A stretch of 64,000 nt of DNA from Desulfonispora thiosulfatigenes DSM 11270 (GCF_900176035.1 NZ_FWWT01000019.1:1-64000), one strand, 5' to 3'. Shown: positions 49,055 to 59,443, numbered from the stretch's first letter. Numbers and translations: made by a program. Notes: generated by a model not told the origin, from the sequence alone.

Positions 49055-50695
49055 ATGATACACAGTGGGGCACAGATTTTAGTTAAAGCTCTAGAAAAAG
49101 AAGGGGTAGATTTAATTTTTGGATACCCAGGAGGGGCTGTGCTTGAAATCTATGATGAATTAGAGAAAAGCTCTATAGATCATGTTCTTGTTAGGCATGA
49201 GCAAGCAAGTGTGCATGGGGCAAGTGGTTACGCTCGTGCTTCTAATAAAGTAGGAGTAGCGCTAGCAACATCAGGGCCAGGAGCTACTAACTTAGTTACT
49301 GGAATTGCTACAGCTTATATGGATTCAGTGCCCCTTGTGATCATTACAGGTCAGGTTCCACGAATATTAGTGGGTACAGATGCTTTTCAAGAGGTAGATA
49401 TAACAGGGATTACGGCACCAGTAATTAAATATAATTATTTAGTTCAAGATGTAAAGGATTTACCAAAGGTTGTAGCAGAAGCTTTTTATATTGCAAGATC
49501 TGGAAGGCCAGGGCCAGTGCTTATAGATATTCCTAGTGATGTTTCAAGGGATGAATGTGAGTATATCCCCTACAATAAAGTTAATATAAGAAGTTATAAG
49601 CCGACAATAAAAGGTCATCCTGAAATGATAAAAAAGGCAGTTAAGATGATTAAAGAAAGTCAATTTCCTTTACTTTGTGTTGGTGGAGGAGTAATTAGTT
49701 CTAACTGTTATGAAGAAGTAAAAAAATTACAAGAATTAACTCAGGCAAACGTCGTGTCAACGATGATGGGTCTCGGTGGGTTTCCATCAGATGATCAGGT
49801 ACATAAGGGTATGCTTGGAACATATGGGCATAAAAAAGCTAATGAATTTGTCCAAAAGTGCGATTTATTTTTAGCGCTTGGAATGAGATTTGATGATCGA
49901 GTAGTGGGTAATTCAGCAAGATTTGCCCCAAATGCAAAAGTAATTCACATAGATATTGATCCAGCAGAAATTGGCAAAAACATAAATCCGGATTTACCTA
50001 TTGTAGGAGATTTGCAACATATATTGAAAGATATTAATAAGCACTTAGAAAAAGAAAAAAAATCAGATATTGATTGGAATATAGAAAGTATAGAAAAATG
50101 GGAAAATTTAATGGTGCCTGAAATTTTAAGAAAAGTATCTGAATTAGTTCCTAAAGAAACCATTTTTACAACAGATGTAGGACAACACCAATTATGGTCA
50201 GCTTTAAATATTCCTTTTAATTTACCAAGAAAATGGATTTCATCTTGTGGTTTAGGAACTATGGGATATGGAATTCCTGCTGCTGTCGGAGCCCAATTAG
50301 CAATGCCAGATAAATTAGTAATCGCAATTACAGGTGATGGTAGTTTTCAAATGGGGATGACAGAGCTCGGAACCATTTCTGAACTAGACTTACCATTAAA
50401 AATATTAGTATTTAATAATAACTGTCTAGGAATGGTAAGGCAGCTGCAACATCATTATTGCGGAGAAAGGTATAGCCAAGTTCGCTTTAAAAAAGCTTTA
50501 GATTTTATGACTTTAGCTAAAGCCTTTGGAGCAGAAGGTTATAAAATTGAAAACATAGAGGAAAGCGAGAACATTCTAAAAGAAGCTTTCAATAATAATA
50601 AATTTTCGATTATAGAATGTTTAGTAGATCCACAAGATTTAGTCTATCCAATGGTTTTATCAGGTGATGGATTGGATCAAATGACTGGTGTTTAA
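49055..50695 (+). CDS. acetolactate synthase large subunit, copy 2
   Basis: A 546-residue ThDP enzyme of the same family as ilvB at 45886. The catalytic Glu is in [13 protein letters not shown], the ThDP motif is [13 protein letters not shown], then [10 protein letters not shown]. It is clearly diverged from copy 1, so it is not a recent duplicate. I choose ATG 49055 behind AAGGAGTGAG; a TTG directly before it is less likely. There is no second small subunit. It may be the catalytic acetolactate synthase for leucine or work with IlvN. The substrate is inferred from homology only. Confidence 0.9.
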   Translation: MIHSGAQILVKALEKEGVDLIFGYPGGAVLEIYDELEKSSIDHVLVRHEQASVHGASGYARASNKVGVALATSGPGATNLVTGIATAYMDSVPLVIITGQVPRILVGTDAFQEVDITGITAPVIKYNYLVQDVKDLPKVVAEAFYIARSGRPGPVLIDIPSDVSRDECEYIPYNKVNIRSYKPTIKGHPEMIKKAVKMIKESQFPLLCVGGGVISSNCYEEVKKLQELTQANVVSTMMGLGGFPSDDQVHKGMLGTYGHKKANEFVQKCDLFLALGMRFDDRVVGNSARFAPNAKVIHIDIDPAEIGKNINPDLPIVGDLQHILKDINKHLEKEKKSDIDWNIESIEKWENLMVPEILRKVSELVPKETIFTTDVGQHQLWSALNIPFNLPRKWISSCGLGTMGYGIPAAVGAQLAMPDKLVIAITGDGSFQMGMTELGTISELDLPLKILVFNNNCLGMVRQLQHHYCGERYSQVRFKKALDFMTLAKAFGAEGYKIENIEESENILKEAFNNNKFSIIECLVDPQDLVYPMVLSGDGLDQMTGV

Positions 50696-50708
50696 GGAGG
50701 GGATATCT

Positions 50709-52232
50709 ATGGATAATATATTTATTTTTGATACTACTTTGCGTGACGGAGAACAGTCCCCTGGAGTAACGTTGAACTTAAAAGAAAAGGTAGCTATAGC
50801 TAAACAACTAGCAAAACTTGGTGTAGATTGCATTGAAGCAGGTTTTCCAATAGCATCTCCTGGTGATTTTGAATCAGTTAAGGCTATAGCCGAATCTGTT
50901 GAGGGACCTGAAATAGCGGGACTTTGTCGGGCTAATAAAAAAGACATAGATAGAGCTTGGGAAGCCTTAAAAGTAGCCAAAAAACCAAGAATTCATATCT
51001 TTTTAGCAACGTCTCCAATTCATATGAAGCATAAACTAAATAAAACTAGCGAAGAAGTTTTAAAAATGGCGGTAGAAGCTGTAAGTTATGCAAAAAGTTT
51101 TACTGAAAATATAGAGTTTTCAGCTGAAGATGCTTTTCGTAGTGAGATGAATTTTTTATGTGAAGTTGTAGAAGCAGTAATTGATGCAGGTGCAACTACT
51201 GTAAATATTCCGGATACAGTGGGGTATGCCACCCCAGATGAGTTTGGGAAATTCATTAAAACTATTCATGAAAAAGTACCTAACATAGATAAGGCTATTA
51301 TTAGTGTGCATTGTCATAATGACCTTGGCATGGCAACAGCTAATTCACTAGCTGCTATGGAAAATGGAGCAAGACAAATAGAAGTAGCTATGAATGGAAT
51401 TGGTGAACGAGCTGGTAATGCTGCTTTAGAAGAAGTCGTAATGAGTATTTATACTCGTCGTCATTATTATAATAAAAAAACCAATATTAATTTGGGTGAA
51501 ATTTATAGAACAAGTAAATTAGTTAGTCATTTAAGTGGGATGCAAATTCAGCCTAATAAATCTGTAGTAGGACGTAATGCTTTTGCTCACGAATCAGGAG
51601 TTCACCAAGATGGAGTATTAAAAGAAAGAGAAACTTATGAAATTATGAATCCTGAAATGATTGGGATACATGTAAATAATATAGTTTTAGGTAAACATTC
51701 TGGTCGTCATGCTTTTAAAACTCAGTTAAAAGATCTTGGTTATGAACTTGAGGGTGAAGGTTTAAATTCTGCTTTTGATAGATTTAAAGAACTTTGTGAC
51801 CGGAAAAAAGAAATATCTGATGAAGATTTAATTGCCTTAGTAGATTCAGAAATATTAAAAGGGCCAGAAACATACAAGTTTGCTTTTATTCATTTTTCTT
51901 CAGGGACAAATGTTACTCCAACTGCAACTATCGGAGTTGAGGTAGAGGGAAAATTAGTCGAGGCAGCTGCTTGTGCGGAAGGTATAGTAGAGGCTACTTA
52001 TGCAGCTATCAATAATATTGTCAAAGAAGAAATTACGTTAGCAGATTATTCTATAAATTCTGTAACTAGTGGAAAAGATGCGCAAGGTGAAGTAATTGTC
52101 AAAGCTCTTTATAAGGATAAAAGCTTTACGGGTAGAGGTATAAGTGTAGATGTCATTGAGGCTAGTGCGAGAGCATATATAAATGCAATTAACAAAGCAA
52201 TCAATATGACTAAAGTATCTGAAGGGAAGTGA
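50709..52232 (+). CDS. leuA: 2-isopropylmalate synthase
   Basis: A ~507-residue enzyme that joins acetyl-CoA and 2-oxoisovalerate. The start [13 protein letters not shown] near residue 6, the metal-binding [14 protein letters not shown] near residue 200 and the allosteric C-terminal domain ([17 protein letters not shown] onwards) are all present, so leucine feedback is expected. I choose ATG 50709 behind AAGGAGGGG. First leucine-specific gene. Confidence 0.96.
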   Translation: MDNIFIFDTTLRDGEQSPGVTLNLKEKVAIAKQLAKLGVDCIEAGFPIASPGDFESVKAIAESVEGPEIAGLCRANKKDIDRAWEALKVAKKPRIHIFLATSPIHMKHKLNKTSEEVLKMAVEAVSYAKSFTENIEFSAEDAFRSEMNFLCEVVEAVIDAGATTVNIPDTVGYATPDEFGKFIKTIHEKVPNIDKAIISVHCHNDLGMATANSLAAMENGARQIEVAMNGIGERAGNAALEEVVMSIYTRRHYYNKKTNINLGEIYRTSKLVSHLSGMQIQPNKSVVGRNAFAHESGVHQDGVLKERETYEIMNPEMIGIHVNNIVLGKHSGRHAFKTQLKDLGYELEGEGLNSAFDRFKELCDRKKEISDEDLIALVDSEILKGPETYKFAFIHFSSGTNVTPTATIGVEVEGKLVEAAACAEGIVEATYAAINNIVKEEITLADYSINSVTSGKDAQGEVIVKALYKDKSFTGRGISVDVIEASARAYINAINKAINMTKVSEGK

Positions 52233-52237
52233 GCATT

Positions 52238-53497
52238 ATGGGAATGACAATAACGGAAAAAATATTAGCAGCTCATGCTGGTTTAGATAAGGTGCAAGCA
52301 GGAGACTTAATTACCGCAAAAGTAGATGTTGTTTTAAGTAATGACGTAACAGCTCCAGTTGCAATAAGAGAATTTGAAAAATTAGGTGTAGGTAAAGTAT
52401 TTGATAATTATAAAGTGGTAATGGTGCCAGATCATTTTAATCCTTGTAAAGATATTAAGTCTGCAGAGCAGTGTAAAATAATGAGAGACTTTGCTAGAGA
52501 TCAAGAACTAGAAAACTATTTTGAAGTAGGAAAAATGGGAATCGAGCATTGTTTGTTACCAGAACAAGGTCTAGTAGGACCAGGAAACTTAGTTATTGGA
52601 GCTGACTCTCACACTTGTACTTATGGAGCTTTAGGCGCGTTTTCAACAGGCGTAGGAAGTACAGATGTTGCAGCAGCAATGGCTACGGGAGAAGTATGGC
52701 TAAGAGTTCCTGAATCTATTAAAGTAGTTTTAAAAGGAAAACCAGGTAAATGGGTAGTTGGAAAAGATGTTGTTTTAGCACTCATTGGAAAAATAGGCGT
52801 AGATGGTGCAAGATATCAAGCACTTGAATTTACAGGCGATGGCTTAGAACATTTATCTATGGATAGTAGATTTAGTATTGCTAATATGGCTATTGAGGCA
52901 GGAGCTAAAAATGGAATAATCGCCGTTGATGAAAAAACTAAGGAATATATTGAAAATAGATTGAAAAGACCATGTACAGTATATGAAAGTGATGCTGATG
53001 CTAGTTATGTAAGAGAAATTGAAATAGATTTAAGCACTTTAAAACCACAGGTTGCATTCCCACACTTACCATCAAATACTAAAGATATTGATGATGTAGG
53101 AGAAGTGAAAATTGACCAAGTAGTAATTGGTTCTTGTACAAATGGACGTATGGAAGATTTAAGGACAGCAGCAGCAGTTTTAAAAGGTAAAAAAGTTGCT
53201 CCTTTTATTAGACTTGTTGTATTTCCAGGAACGCAAGACATTTATCAACAGTGTATTGAAGAAGGACTTATTCAAACAATAATCGAAGCAGGCGGAGCAG
53301 TTAGTACACCTACTTGTGGTCCATGTTTAGGTGGTCACATGGGAATACTTGCAAAAGGTGAAAGAGCTATTGCTACTACTAATCGTAACTTTGTAGGTCG
53401 CATGGGTCATGTTGAAAGTGAAGTATACTTATCTAACCCAGCTGTAGCAGCAGCATCAGCAATTACAGGTAAGATCTCTAGTCCGGAGGAGGTATAA
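52238..53497 (+). CDS. leuC: 3-isopropylmalate dehydratase large subunit
   Basis: A ~419-residue [4Fe-4S] hydro-lyase that, with LeuD, isomerises 2- to 3-isopropylmalate. It has the [13 protein letters not shown] segment near residue 127 and the iron-sulfur ligands in SCTNGR and [10 protein letters not shown] near residues 299 and 359. I choose ATG 52238 (MGMTITEKI), with GAAGGGAAGTGAG upstream; GTG 52229 overlaps the leuA stop. leuD begins two bases after it. Confidence 0.95.
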   Translation: MGMTITEKILAAHAGLDKVQAGDLITAKVDVVLSNDVTAPVAIREFEKLGVGKVFDNYKVVMVPDHFNPCKDIKSAEQCKIMRDFARDQELENYFEVGKMGIEHCLLPEQGLVGPGNLVIGADSHTCTYGALGAFSTGVGSTDVAAAMATGEVWLRVPESIKVVLKGKPGKWVVGKDVVLALIGKIGVDGARYQALEFTGDGLEHLSMDSRFSIANMAIEAGAKNGIIAVDEKTKEYIENRLKRPCTVYESDADASYVREIEIDLSTLKPQVAFPHLPSNTKDIDDVGEVKIDQVVIGSCTNGRMEDLRTAAAVLKGKKVAPFIRLVVFPGTQDIYQQCIEEGLIQTIIEAGGAVSTPTCGPCLGGHMGILAKGERAIATTNRNFVGRMGHVESEVYLSNPAVAAASAITGKISSPEEV

Positions 53498-53499
53498 TT

Positions 53500-54003
53500 A
53501 TGGCAAATTATGTAGGTAAGGCCTGGATGGTCGGTGATGATGTAGATACGGACGTAATTATTGCAGCTCGTTATTTAAATGATTCTAGTGATGAAAATTT
53601 AAAAGCTCATTGCTTAGAAGCTGCGATTCCAGATTTTCATGAAAAGATAGCACAAGGTGATATTTTAGTAGCAGGTAGAAACTTTGGTTGTGGTAGTTCT
53701 AGAGAACATGCCCCTATTTCTATTAAAGCAGCGGGAATTAGCTGTGTAGTGGCTCATAGTTTTGCTCGTATCTTTTACCGTAATGCAATTAATATAGGTT
53801 TACCTATTGTTACGGCTCCAGATGCTGTAGCTGAGGTAACTGCTGGTGATCAGCTAGAGTTAGATGTTGAAGCAGGCGTATTAAAGAATATTACTAAAGG
53901 CAAAGAATATAAAGCAGAAACATTCCCTCCTTTTATTCAGGAAATTATAAATTCTGGAAATCTACTTAATTATGTAGAAAAGAAGGTGAAAAAGAATGAC
54001 TAA
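53500..54003 (+). CDS. leuD: 3-isopropylmalate dehydratase small subunit
   Basis: The 167-residue swivelling subunit. GRNFGCGSSREHAP near residue 60 is the substrate-binding motif. ATG 53500 follows CCGGAGGAGG. It overlaps leuB by eight bases. Small (archaeal/clostridial) LeuD length rather than the ~200-residue E. coli form, which matches the LeuC length. Confidence 0.95.
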   Translation: MANYVGKAWMVGDDVDTDVIIAARYLNDSSDENLKAHCLEAAIPDFHEKIAQGDILVAGRNFGCGSSREHAPISIKAAGISCVVAHSFARIFYRNAINIGLPIVTAPDAVAEVTAGDQLELDVEAGVLKNITKGKEYKAETFPPFIQEIINSGNLLNYVEKKVKKND

Positions 54004-55045
54004 ATTAGTTATTCTACCTGGAGATGGGATAGGTCCTGAAATAATTGATGCTAGTTTACCTATATTAGAAAAGGTTAGCGAGAAGTTTAACTTAGAATTT
54101 TCTATGGAAACAGCTGATTTTGGTGGAAATGCTTATGATAAACATGGTAATCCTTTCCCGGATGAAACTTGGGAAAAGGTACAAAATAGTAATGCTGTAA
54201 TTTTAGGATCAGTAGGAGGCCCTAAGTGGGATGACCTTCCTAGAGAACTTCGCCCAGAGGCTGCTCTTTTAGGAATCAGAAAACGTTTAGGACTTTACTG
54301 TAATATAAGACCAGTTAAATACCATGATATCTTAGCTTCTAAAGTAGTGTGGAAAGAAGAGTATATCAAAGGTGTAGATATAGTTATTATTAGAGAATTA
54401 ACAGGTGGAGCTTATTTTGGTGCTAAAGGAAGAGATGAGCACAAGGCTTTTGATAATATTGAATATACAGCTGAAGAAGTAGAACGTATTGTACGTCGTG
54501 GTTTTGAAATTGCCATGAATCGTAAAAAAGTACTTCATTCAGTTGATAAAGCAAATGTTTTAGAAAGTTCAAGACTGTGGAGAGAAGTAACTTTAAGAGT
54601 AGCAAAAGAATACCCTGAAGTTAGATTAGAACATTTATATGTAGATAATGCTGCACTTCAATTAGTAATTAATCCTAAACAATTTGACGTAATTGTTACT
54701 GAAAATATGTTTGGTGATATCTTAAGTGACCAAGCGGCAGCTTTAGCAGGATCCCTTGGAATGCTTCCATCAGCTAGTTTAGGCGGAGAAATTGGTGTTT
54801 ATGAACCAGCTCATGGTTCAGCTCCAGATATTGCAGGACAGGATAAAGCAAACCCACTTGCAACGATTCTTTCGCTAGCTATGATGTTAAGGTTTACCTG
54901 TAAAAATGAAGAAGCAGCTAAGGCTATTGAAGTAGCTGTGGAAAAAGTAATGAATGCGGGTTTTGCAACGATAGATATTGCCGGCCCAAATAGCAAATTA
55001 GTAGGTACCAAAGAAATGGCTGAGTTAGTGCTTAAAGAGATATAA
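53996..55045 (+). CDS. leuB: 3-isopropylmalate dehydrogenase
   Basis: A 349-residue NAD-linked enzyme oxidising 3-isopropylmalate. LPGDGIGPEI at the N-terminus, RELTGGAYFG near residue 129, and EPAHGSAPDIAGQ near residue 272 are the family motifs. ATG 53996 is the coupled start overlapping leuD, with AAGGTG upstream. Last gene of the operon, followed by a terminator. ilvD (dihydroxyacid dehydratase) is missing from the cluster. Confidence 0.96.
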   Translation: MTKLVILPGDGIGPEIIDASLPILEKVSEKFNLEFSMETADFGGNAYDKHGNPFPDETWEKVQNSNAVILGSVGGPKWDDLPRELRPEAALLGIRKRLGLYCNIRPVKYHDILASKVVWKEEYIKGVDIVIIRELTGGAYFGAKGRDEHKAFDNIEYTAEEVERIVRRGFEIAMNRKKVLHSVDKANVLESSRLWREVTLRVAKEYPEVRLEHLYVDNAALQLVINPKQFDVIVTENMFGDILSDQAAALAGSLGMLPSASLGGEIGVYEPAHGSAPDIAGQDKANPLATILSLAMMLRFTCKNEEAAKAIEVAVEKVMNAGFATIDIAGPNSKLVGTKEMAELVLKEI

Positions 55046-55051
55046 ATATAA

Positions 55052-55083
55052 AAAGGGCTCCCTTAGGGAGCTTCTTTTGTTTG
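55052..55083 (+). terminator. terminator of the ilv-leu operon
   Basis: GGCTCCC pairs with GGGAGCT around TTA, followed by TCTTTTGTTT. Confidence 0.85.
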
Positions 55084-55115
55084 TAAAATATTAATCTTAC
55101 TCAGGAGGAATAAAC

Positions 55116-56275
55116 ATGATTATTTTAGAAAAACCCTATGTTTCAGAATTACTGATAAATTCATTAATTGAAGATAATATCCCTGTCCTTAAAAATGCTG
55201 TTTTAGAAGAAATGGCAGAAAAGAATAAATTAAAGGTATTAGCTGAACAAGAATTTAAAAATAGAATTACAGTAGATACTAAATTGTATTCTAATTCAGA
55301 AAATGCCTTAGGGTGGATAGCTGCTAATTTACCTGATTATTATGAGGAAAAAAAATAAATATCTTTAAGGATAAAGTAGAATTTAGAAAATTATTAAAAG
55401 ATATTTATCCGGATTTTTTATTTAGGGAAATTGAGACAACGGAAATTGAAGATTTAGATATAAATACATTGAAAACTCCTTTTATTCTTAAGCCGGCAAT
55501 CGGATTTTTTAGTATGGGCGTCTATAAAATAACTTCTGAAAGTGATTTAGAGTTAGCTAAAGAAGATATCCAAAAGAACATTAGAGATGTGCAAAAATTA
55601 TATCCTAAAGATGTTATTGATGGGACAAGATTCATTATCGAAGAATGTATCGCAGGAGAAGAATACGCTATCGACGCTTATTTTGACTCAGAGGGTGAAC
55701 CTGTTATTTTAGATATTTTAAAGCATGATTTTTCCTCGGAAGCTGATGTCAGCGATAGAGCTTATTATACGAGCAAAGAAATCATTGAAGAATATTTAGA
55801 TAAATTCACGAAATTACTTATAACCATCAATGAAAAAACAAATCTTAAAAACTTTCCTTTTCATATAGAAGTAAAGGTAAATAGGGATAGAATAACCCCA
55901 ATTGAAATAAATCCTCTAAGATTCGCGGGCTGGTGTACTACAGATATCGCTTATTATGCTTATGGGGTAAATGTTTATAAATATTATTTAGAAAATCAAA
56001 AGCCTGATTGGAATAAAATTCTAGAGGGTAAGGAAGGTAAATTATATAGCATGATCATTCTAGATCGTCCCCAACACCTAGCAGTTGAAGAAATTAAAGA
56101 ATTTAATTATGATAGGGTTTTAAATAGTTTTGCAAAACCTTTAGAACTAAGAAAAATAGATCACAGGGAATATCCAGTTTTTGGATTTGTATTTACCGAA
56201 ACAGAGCAGGAAAACAAAAGAGAAATAGAAGACATTTTGAAATCGGATTTACTAGAATATATTGAGTTAAGATAA
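55116..56275 (+). pseudogene. ATP-grasp domain protein split by a frameshift at an A8 run
   Basis: ATG 55116 follows CAGGAGGA. The first frame reads 80 codons and ends in a TAA right after a run of eight A (55348-55355). Adding one A restores a continuous frame: KKINIFKDKVEFRKLLKDIY, then KTPFILKPAIGFFSMGVYKI and onward to 56275, about 386 residues. The second part shows ATP-grasp features, including the ATP-lysine segment FILKPAIGFFS and the acidic metal site HIEVKVNRDRITPIEINPLR. The substrate is not visible; ligases of this fold join carboxylates to amines. A -1 ribosomal shift, polymerase slippage on A8, sequencing error or true decay are all possible. A terminator follows at 56279. Confidence 0.8.
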
Positions 56276-56278
56276 GTA

Positions 56279-56319
56279 AAAAACAATGACAACTAGATTT
56301 AGTTGTCATTGTTTTTTTA
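56279..56319 (+). terminator. terminator of the ATP-grasp gene
   Basis: AAACAATGACAACTA pairs with TAGTTGTCATTGTTT, followed by seven T. Confidence 0.92.
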
Positions 56320-56359
56320 GAGATTAAAAGGAAATTTAAGGAACAATGGAGATTTAATT

Positions 56360-56617
56360 CTAATCATCCTCTTTTTCAATTTCAAATATCTGTCCTGTAT
56401 TGGCGTTGATTTTAACTTCATATAAACCATATGTGGTGAGAATATATACTTCATAGACTAATACCCCGTCTTCATAGTCTAATTCAACCTTTACCACTTT
56501 ACCGGGGATTTGTTGTAAAGCAATTTGAATAGCCATTTCGCTATTGACTCGATAACTTCCCCAATAATTATCCCAGATAACAGGAAAACTATTGTTTCTA
56601 TAATAATATTTTAACAA
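56360..56617 (-). CDS. PepSY-domain small protein
   Basis: About 85 residues. After a short N-terminus comes NSEMAIQIALQQIPGKVVKVELD, then GVLVYEVYI and VKINANTGQIFEIEKED, which is the PepSY layout: helix, then strands ending in a VDA-like motif. These domains often inhibit peptidases. I choose the TTG start at 56617, eight bases after AGGTGG on the minus strand; the alternative GTG 12 bases upstream overlaps that site. No signal peptide is evident, which is unusual. Single gene facing the ATP-grasp gene. Confidence 0.7.
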   Translation of the reverse strand: MLKYYYRNNSFPVIWDNYWGSYRVNSEMAIQIALQQIPGKVVKVELDYEDGVLVYEVYILTTYGLYEVKINANTGQIFEIEKEDD

Positions 56618-56757
56618 TATTAAAACCACCTTTTTAATATTTGTAGCTAATATTAAAATATGTATAATATTTTTAAGAGGTACTCAATGTGGAAAATATG
56701 CATTTCTTTATTATGTTTTATTAATTTTATTAATAAAACACTCAGATGAATCAGCAC

Positions 56758-56790
56758 TTTAAGAGCCTTTATAAATAGATGCTCTTTGGT
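56758..56790 (+). terminator. hairpin in the 56.6-57.2 kb gap
   Basis: AAGAGC pairs with GCTCTT, with a weak T-tail. It lies in a 640-base stretch without intact genes. Confidence 0.35.
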
Positions 56791-56878
56791 GTCTAAAATA
56801 TTGACTCGAGTCCACTTGAATTTGTCATAATAGCAAGTATGAAAAACTCATAAAATAGACTAAACAATTGATATGACA

Positions 56879-56911
56879 AGGATAGAGTGTGTTTTGCATT
56901 CTGTCTTTTTT
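56879..56911 (+). terminator. terminator-like hairpin, gene it served is lost
   Basis: GATAGAGTG pairs with CATTCTGTC around TGTTTTG, with TTTTTTAA behind. No intact gene lies upstream, so it may mark the end of a deleted gene. Confidence 0.65.
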
Positions 56912-56987
56912 AATTTTCTTTCTTTGGGTTTGTCATAGTGCATTATATAATAGTGTTATGTAAAACTAAAAATGAAGGTGTAAAAAC

Positions 56988-57074
56988 ATGGAAAGTGTTG
57001 ATCCGATTAGAGATTAAAAGAAGATACAGGATAGGTTTGATGATAAGAGAGAGTCTGTAAATAAAATGACATAA
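56988..57074 (+). pseudogene. integrase/tyrosine recombinase N-terminal relic
   Basis: The frame from ATG 56988 reads MESVDPIRD, a stop, then KKIQDRFDDKRES and another stop. The unbroken reading resembles the start of phage-type tyrosine recombinases (...PIRDKKKI...). Only ~30 codons survive. The resemblance is by eye and the rest of the gene is gone, so this is a weak call. It marks the left side of the Fic-flanked accessory region. Confidence 0.4.
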
Positions 57075-57272
57075 AATAATTTATGAGTGGTTAGTTTATT
57101 TTCGAGTTTCAATGATGAATATAATTTATAATATGAATCGTAGTTATGGTAGACTTCTATTATTCAATATTTAAACCTAACTCAAGTATAAGAGCAAGGT
57201 CAGAGGAAGTAGTATGTATATGTAATGAATTTGCTATATGTTAGAATTTCATAAGTACGAGGAGTGAATTAT

Positions 57273-57874
57273 ATATTTAAAATAATTGATGACAAAAAGG
57301 CCTTGCTAGAGAGTAAAAGACCATTTCCACAACATACTTTAAAAAGTATAAGAAAAAAATACTACTTGAATGGACTTATAACTCAAATGCAATAGAAGGA
57401 AATACTCTTACACTTATGGAAACTAAAGTTGTATTAGAAAGCATTACTGTAGGAGGAAAAACGTTTAGAGAACATTTAGAAATAGTAAATCATAAAGATA
57501 CTATACTTTATATAGAAGATATAGTTAAAAGTAAAGAAGAACTCACGGAGTGGCAGATAAAAAATATTCATAGACTGATTTTAAAGGGAATCGAGGATAA
57601 ATACGCTGGAAGTTACAGAGAGGGCTTCTATCGTCCAATTATATTTGTAGGTATACATCCTTTTATAGATGGTAATGGGAGGACTTCAAGGTTACTTTTG
57701 AACTTAGAATTAATGAAAGCGGGATATCCACCTATAATTATAAGAAAAGAAAATAGATTAGAATATTATAATGCTTTAGACAAAGCACATACAACTAAAA
57801 ACAACAAAGATTTTGTTAATTTAGTCTTAGCAGAAGTAAATTCTATATTAGATTTATATTTAAAGTATTTATAG
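57273..57874 (+). pseudogene. Fic-domain gene, decayed copy
   Basis: Closely matches the intact Fic gene at 59905. Three lesions are seen. The start ATG has become ATA at 57273, though GAGGAG still precedes it. An A7 run at 57353-57359 is one A short, shifting the frame. About 40 codons between SYRE and IIFVGIHPF are deleted, with GGC at both deletion edges. The catalytic HPFIDGNGRTSR motif remains near the end. Fic proteins transfer AMP or related groups to target proteins, but this copy cannot make a full enzyme. The last 150 codons read open from an internal ATG at 57416. Confidence 0.88.
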
Positions 57875-58076
57875 TTAATTTGAATTGATAGAATCATTTG
57901 GAAAAAGTCAGGACCAATAATATACAATCCGCAAAATAAATCTTTAAGTAAAGGAACTAGTATATAAAAATGAAAAATAAAGTAAAAATTATATTATATG
58001 CATTATTTATATTAAATGTTGTACGATAATAAATCGTTTTAAAATTAAATTGGTTAATCAAATAACCTAAAATACC

Positions 58077-58113
58077 AACCTGACTTGGATTTATAATCTG
58101 AGTCAGGTTTTTA
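58077..58113 (+). terminator. terminator in the gap before the XRE regulator
   Basis: AACCTGACT pairs with AGTCAGGTT around TGGATTTATAATCTG, followed by TTTAT. The 320-base gap (57875-58194) holds this, a promoter, and otherwise AT-rich DNA. Confidence 0.75.
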
Positions 58114-58127
58114 TATGGAAAGTTAAC

Positions 58128-58155
58128 TTGACTTTTAGTGTTGAAATGATAGAAT
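58128..58155 (+). promoter_or_regulatory. promoter of the XRE-DUF2178-YcxB cassette
   Basis: TTGACT (58128-58133) and TAGAAT (58150-58155) with a 16-base spacer. The following GGAAAG/CTTTCC dyad at 58163-58178 could be a self-operator for the regulator. Confidence 0.6.
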
Positions 58156-58194
58156 ATCATATGGAAAGGATGCTTTCCTTAGGAGGAGTTTGAC

Positions 58195-58395
58195 TTGAAA
58201 AATAGATTAGAAGAAATCAGAAAGAAACGAGGTATTAAACAAGAAGAATTAGCGTCTGCCCTTGAAGTTTCAAGGCAGACAATTGGCTCATTGGAAAATG
58301 GTAGATACAATCCATCTATTATTTTAGCATTTAAAATCGCCAGATATTTTCAAATGAGCATTGAGGAAATTTTTATTTATGAGGAGGAAAATTAA
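58195..58395 (+). CDS. XRE-family helix-turn-helix regulator
   Basis: A compact 66-residue repressor-like protein. NRLEEIRKKRGIKQEELASA and LEVSRQTIGSLENGRYNPS form the DNA-binding helix-turn-helix of the Cro/CI family. The start is TTG 58195, preceded by AGGAGGAG. Its stop codon overlaps the start of the membrane gene behind it. It is likely to repress its own cassette, which is inferred from similar pairs. Confidence 0.92.
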   Translation: MKNRLEEIRKKRGIKQEELASALEVSRQTIGSLENGRYNPSIILAFKIARYFQMSIEEIFIYEEEN

Positions 58396-58781
58396 TGAAA
58401 AAGATATGGTATATTGGATATGTTTTGGCTCTAACTATAGCAATTATTATTGCTGTAACGGATCTACCAAACTCAGTTGATGCAGGGTTAGGGCTTTTAT
58501 TTACATTTATTCTTTCAATTAGTTATGTACAGTTAAGTCACAGTAAAAGAATGGATACTGATAAGGATTATAAAGTAGATGTACTTGATGAACGAAATAT
58601 TTCTATTAAAGAAAAAGCCGGAAATATTTCTAATGTTATTACGTTGATGCTTTTAGGGTTTGTTACAGTAATATTTATTGTTATGGATTATATAGTGCCT
58701 GCCGTTATACTAGGTAGTATTATTTTCATCCAGCCATTAATTTTAATAGCAGTTAGTACTTTCGTTGAAAAACGTATTTAA
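58395..58781 (+). CDS. DUF2178-like membrane protein
   Basis: A 128-residue protein with four hydrophobic segments. The central cytoplasmic motif DERNISIKEKAGNISN matches the DUF2178 family, in which DERxxxIxxKAG is conserved. ATG 58395 overlaps the regulator stop and follows GAGGAGG. Such genes often sit after a small XRE regulator, which is what is seen here. Function unknown. Confidence 0.8.
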   Translation: MKKIWYIGYVLALTIAIIIAVTDLPNSVDAGLGLLFTFILSISYVQLSHSKRMDTDKDYKVDVLDERNISIKEKAGNISNVITLMLLGFVTVIFIVMDYIVPAVILGSIIFIQPLILIAVSTFVEKRI

Positions 58782-58807
58782 AGTATTTTGAAAAGGAGGA
58801 GATTTAA

Positions 58808-59320
58808 ATAGAGATTAATTTTGAAATAACAGAAGATGATTATATTAAATTTAATTTATATCATGTGTTAAACTCACCTTCACAAAAAAAGACCTATAAC
58901 TTGTTAAGATTTATAGTGCCTTTATTATTTTCAGTGCCTATATATACAATAGGTACGACCGTATTTAAACAGCCTGAGATTTACTGGATGATTAGTGCCC
59001 TATTATTTATTATCTTTTGGATAATTTATTACCCAAAGCAGTTTAGGAAAACAATCAAAAAACAAACAAAAAAGCTATTGCTAGAGGGTGATAATTCTTC
59101 TTTTTTTGGTAAAAAGACTATGATAATTGATGAAAATAATTTAAAGGTTATTAGTGCAGATTCTACAGAGGTAATATCTTTAAAAAGTATAAAATTTGTT
59201 AAGGTTTATGATGACATGATACTTATTTATTTAAGTGCTGTTACGGCTCAGATTATACCTACTAGATATTTAAATGAAAATTCTAAAAGATATCTTTTAA
59301 AAATATTGAGCATCAATTAA
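58808..59320 (+). CDS. YcxB-like membrane protein, with ATA at the expected start
   Basis: The reading frame is open from ATA 58808, seven bases after AAAGGAGGAG. From that ATA it reads EINFEITEDDYIKFNLYHVLNS, typical of YcxB-family N-termini. Two hydrophobic segments and a C-terminal region with RYLNENSKRYLL follow. An internal GTG at 58865 is the first conventional start but has no ribosome site and would remove the conserved N-terminus. So either ATA is used as a rare start, or a former ATG mutated and the gene is silent or truncated. Confidence 0.75.
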   Translation: MEINFEITEDDYIKFNLYHVLNSPSQKKTYNLLRFIVPLLFSVPIYTIGTTVFKQPEIYWMISALLFIIFWIIYYPKQFRKTIKKQTKKLLLEGDNSSFFGKKTMIIDENNLKVISADSTEVISLKSIKFVKVYDDMILIYLSAVTAQIIPTRYLNENSKRYLLKILSIN

Positions 59321-59443
59321 TAAAAACACCTAACTCAAGGGTAGTGGTAAAACCAATATCGAATATTTGGAAAAACTGAGTATGAGAAAAGCATCTAAAA
59401 AAACTTTCTATATATGCGTATAGGGAAAAATGATGTTGGTTAG

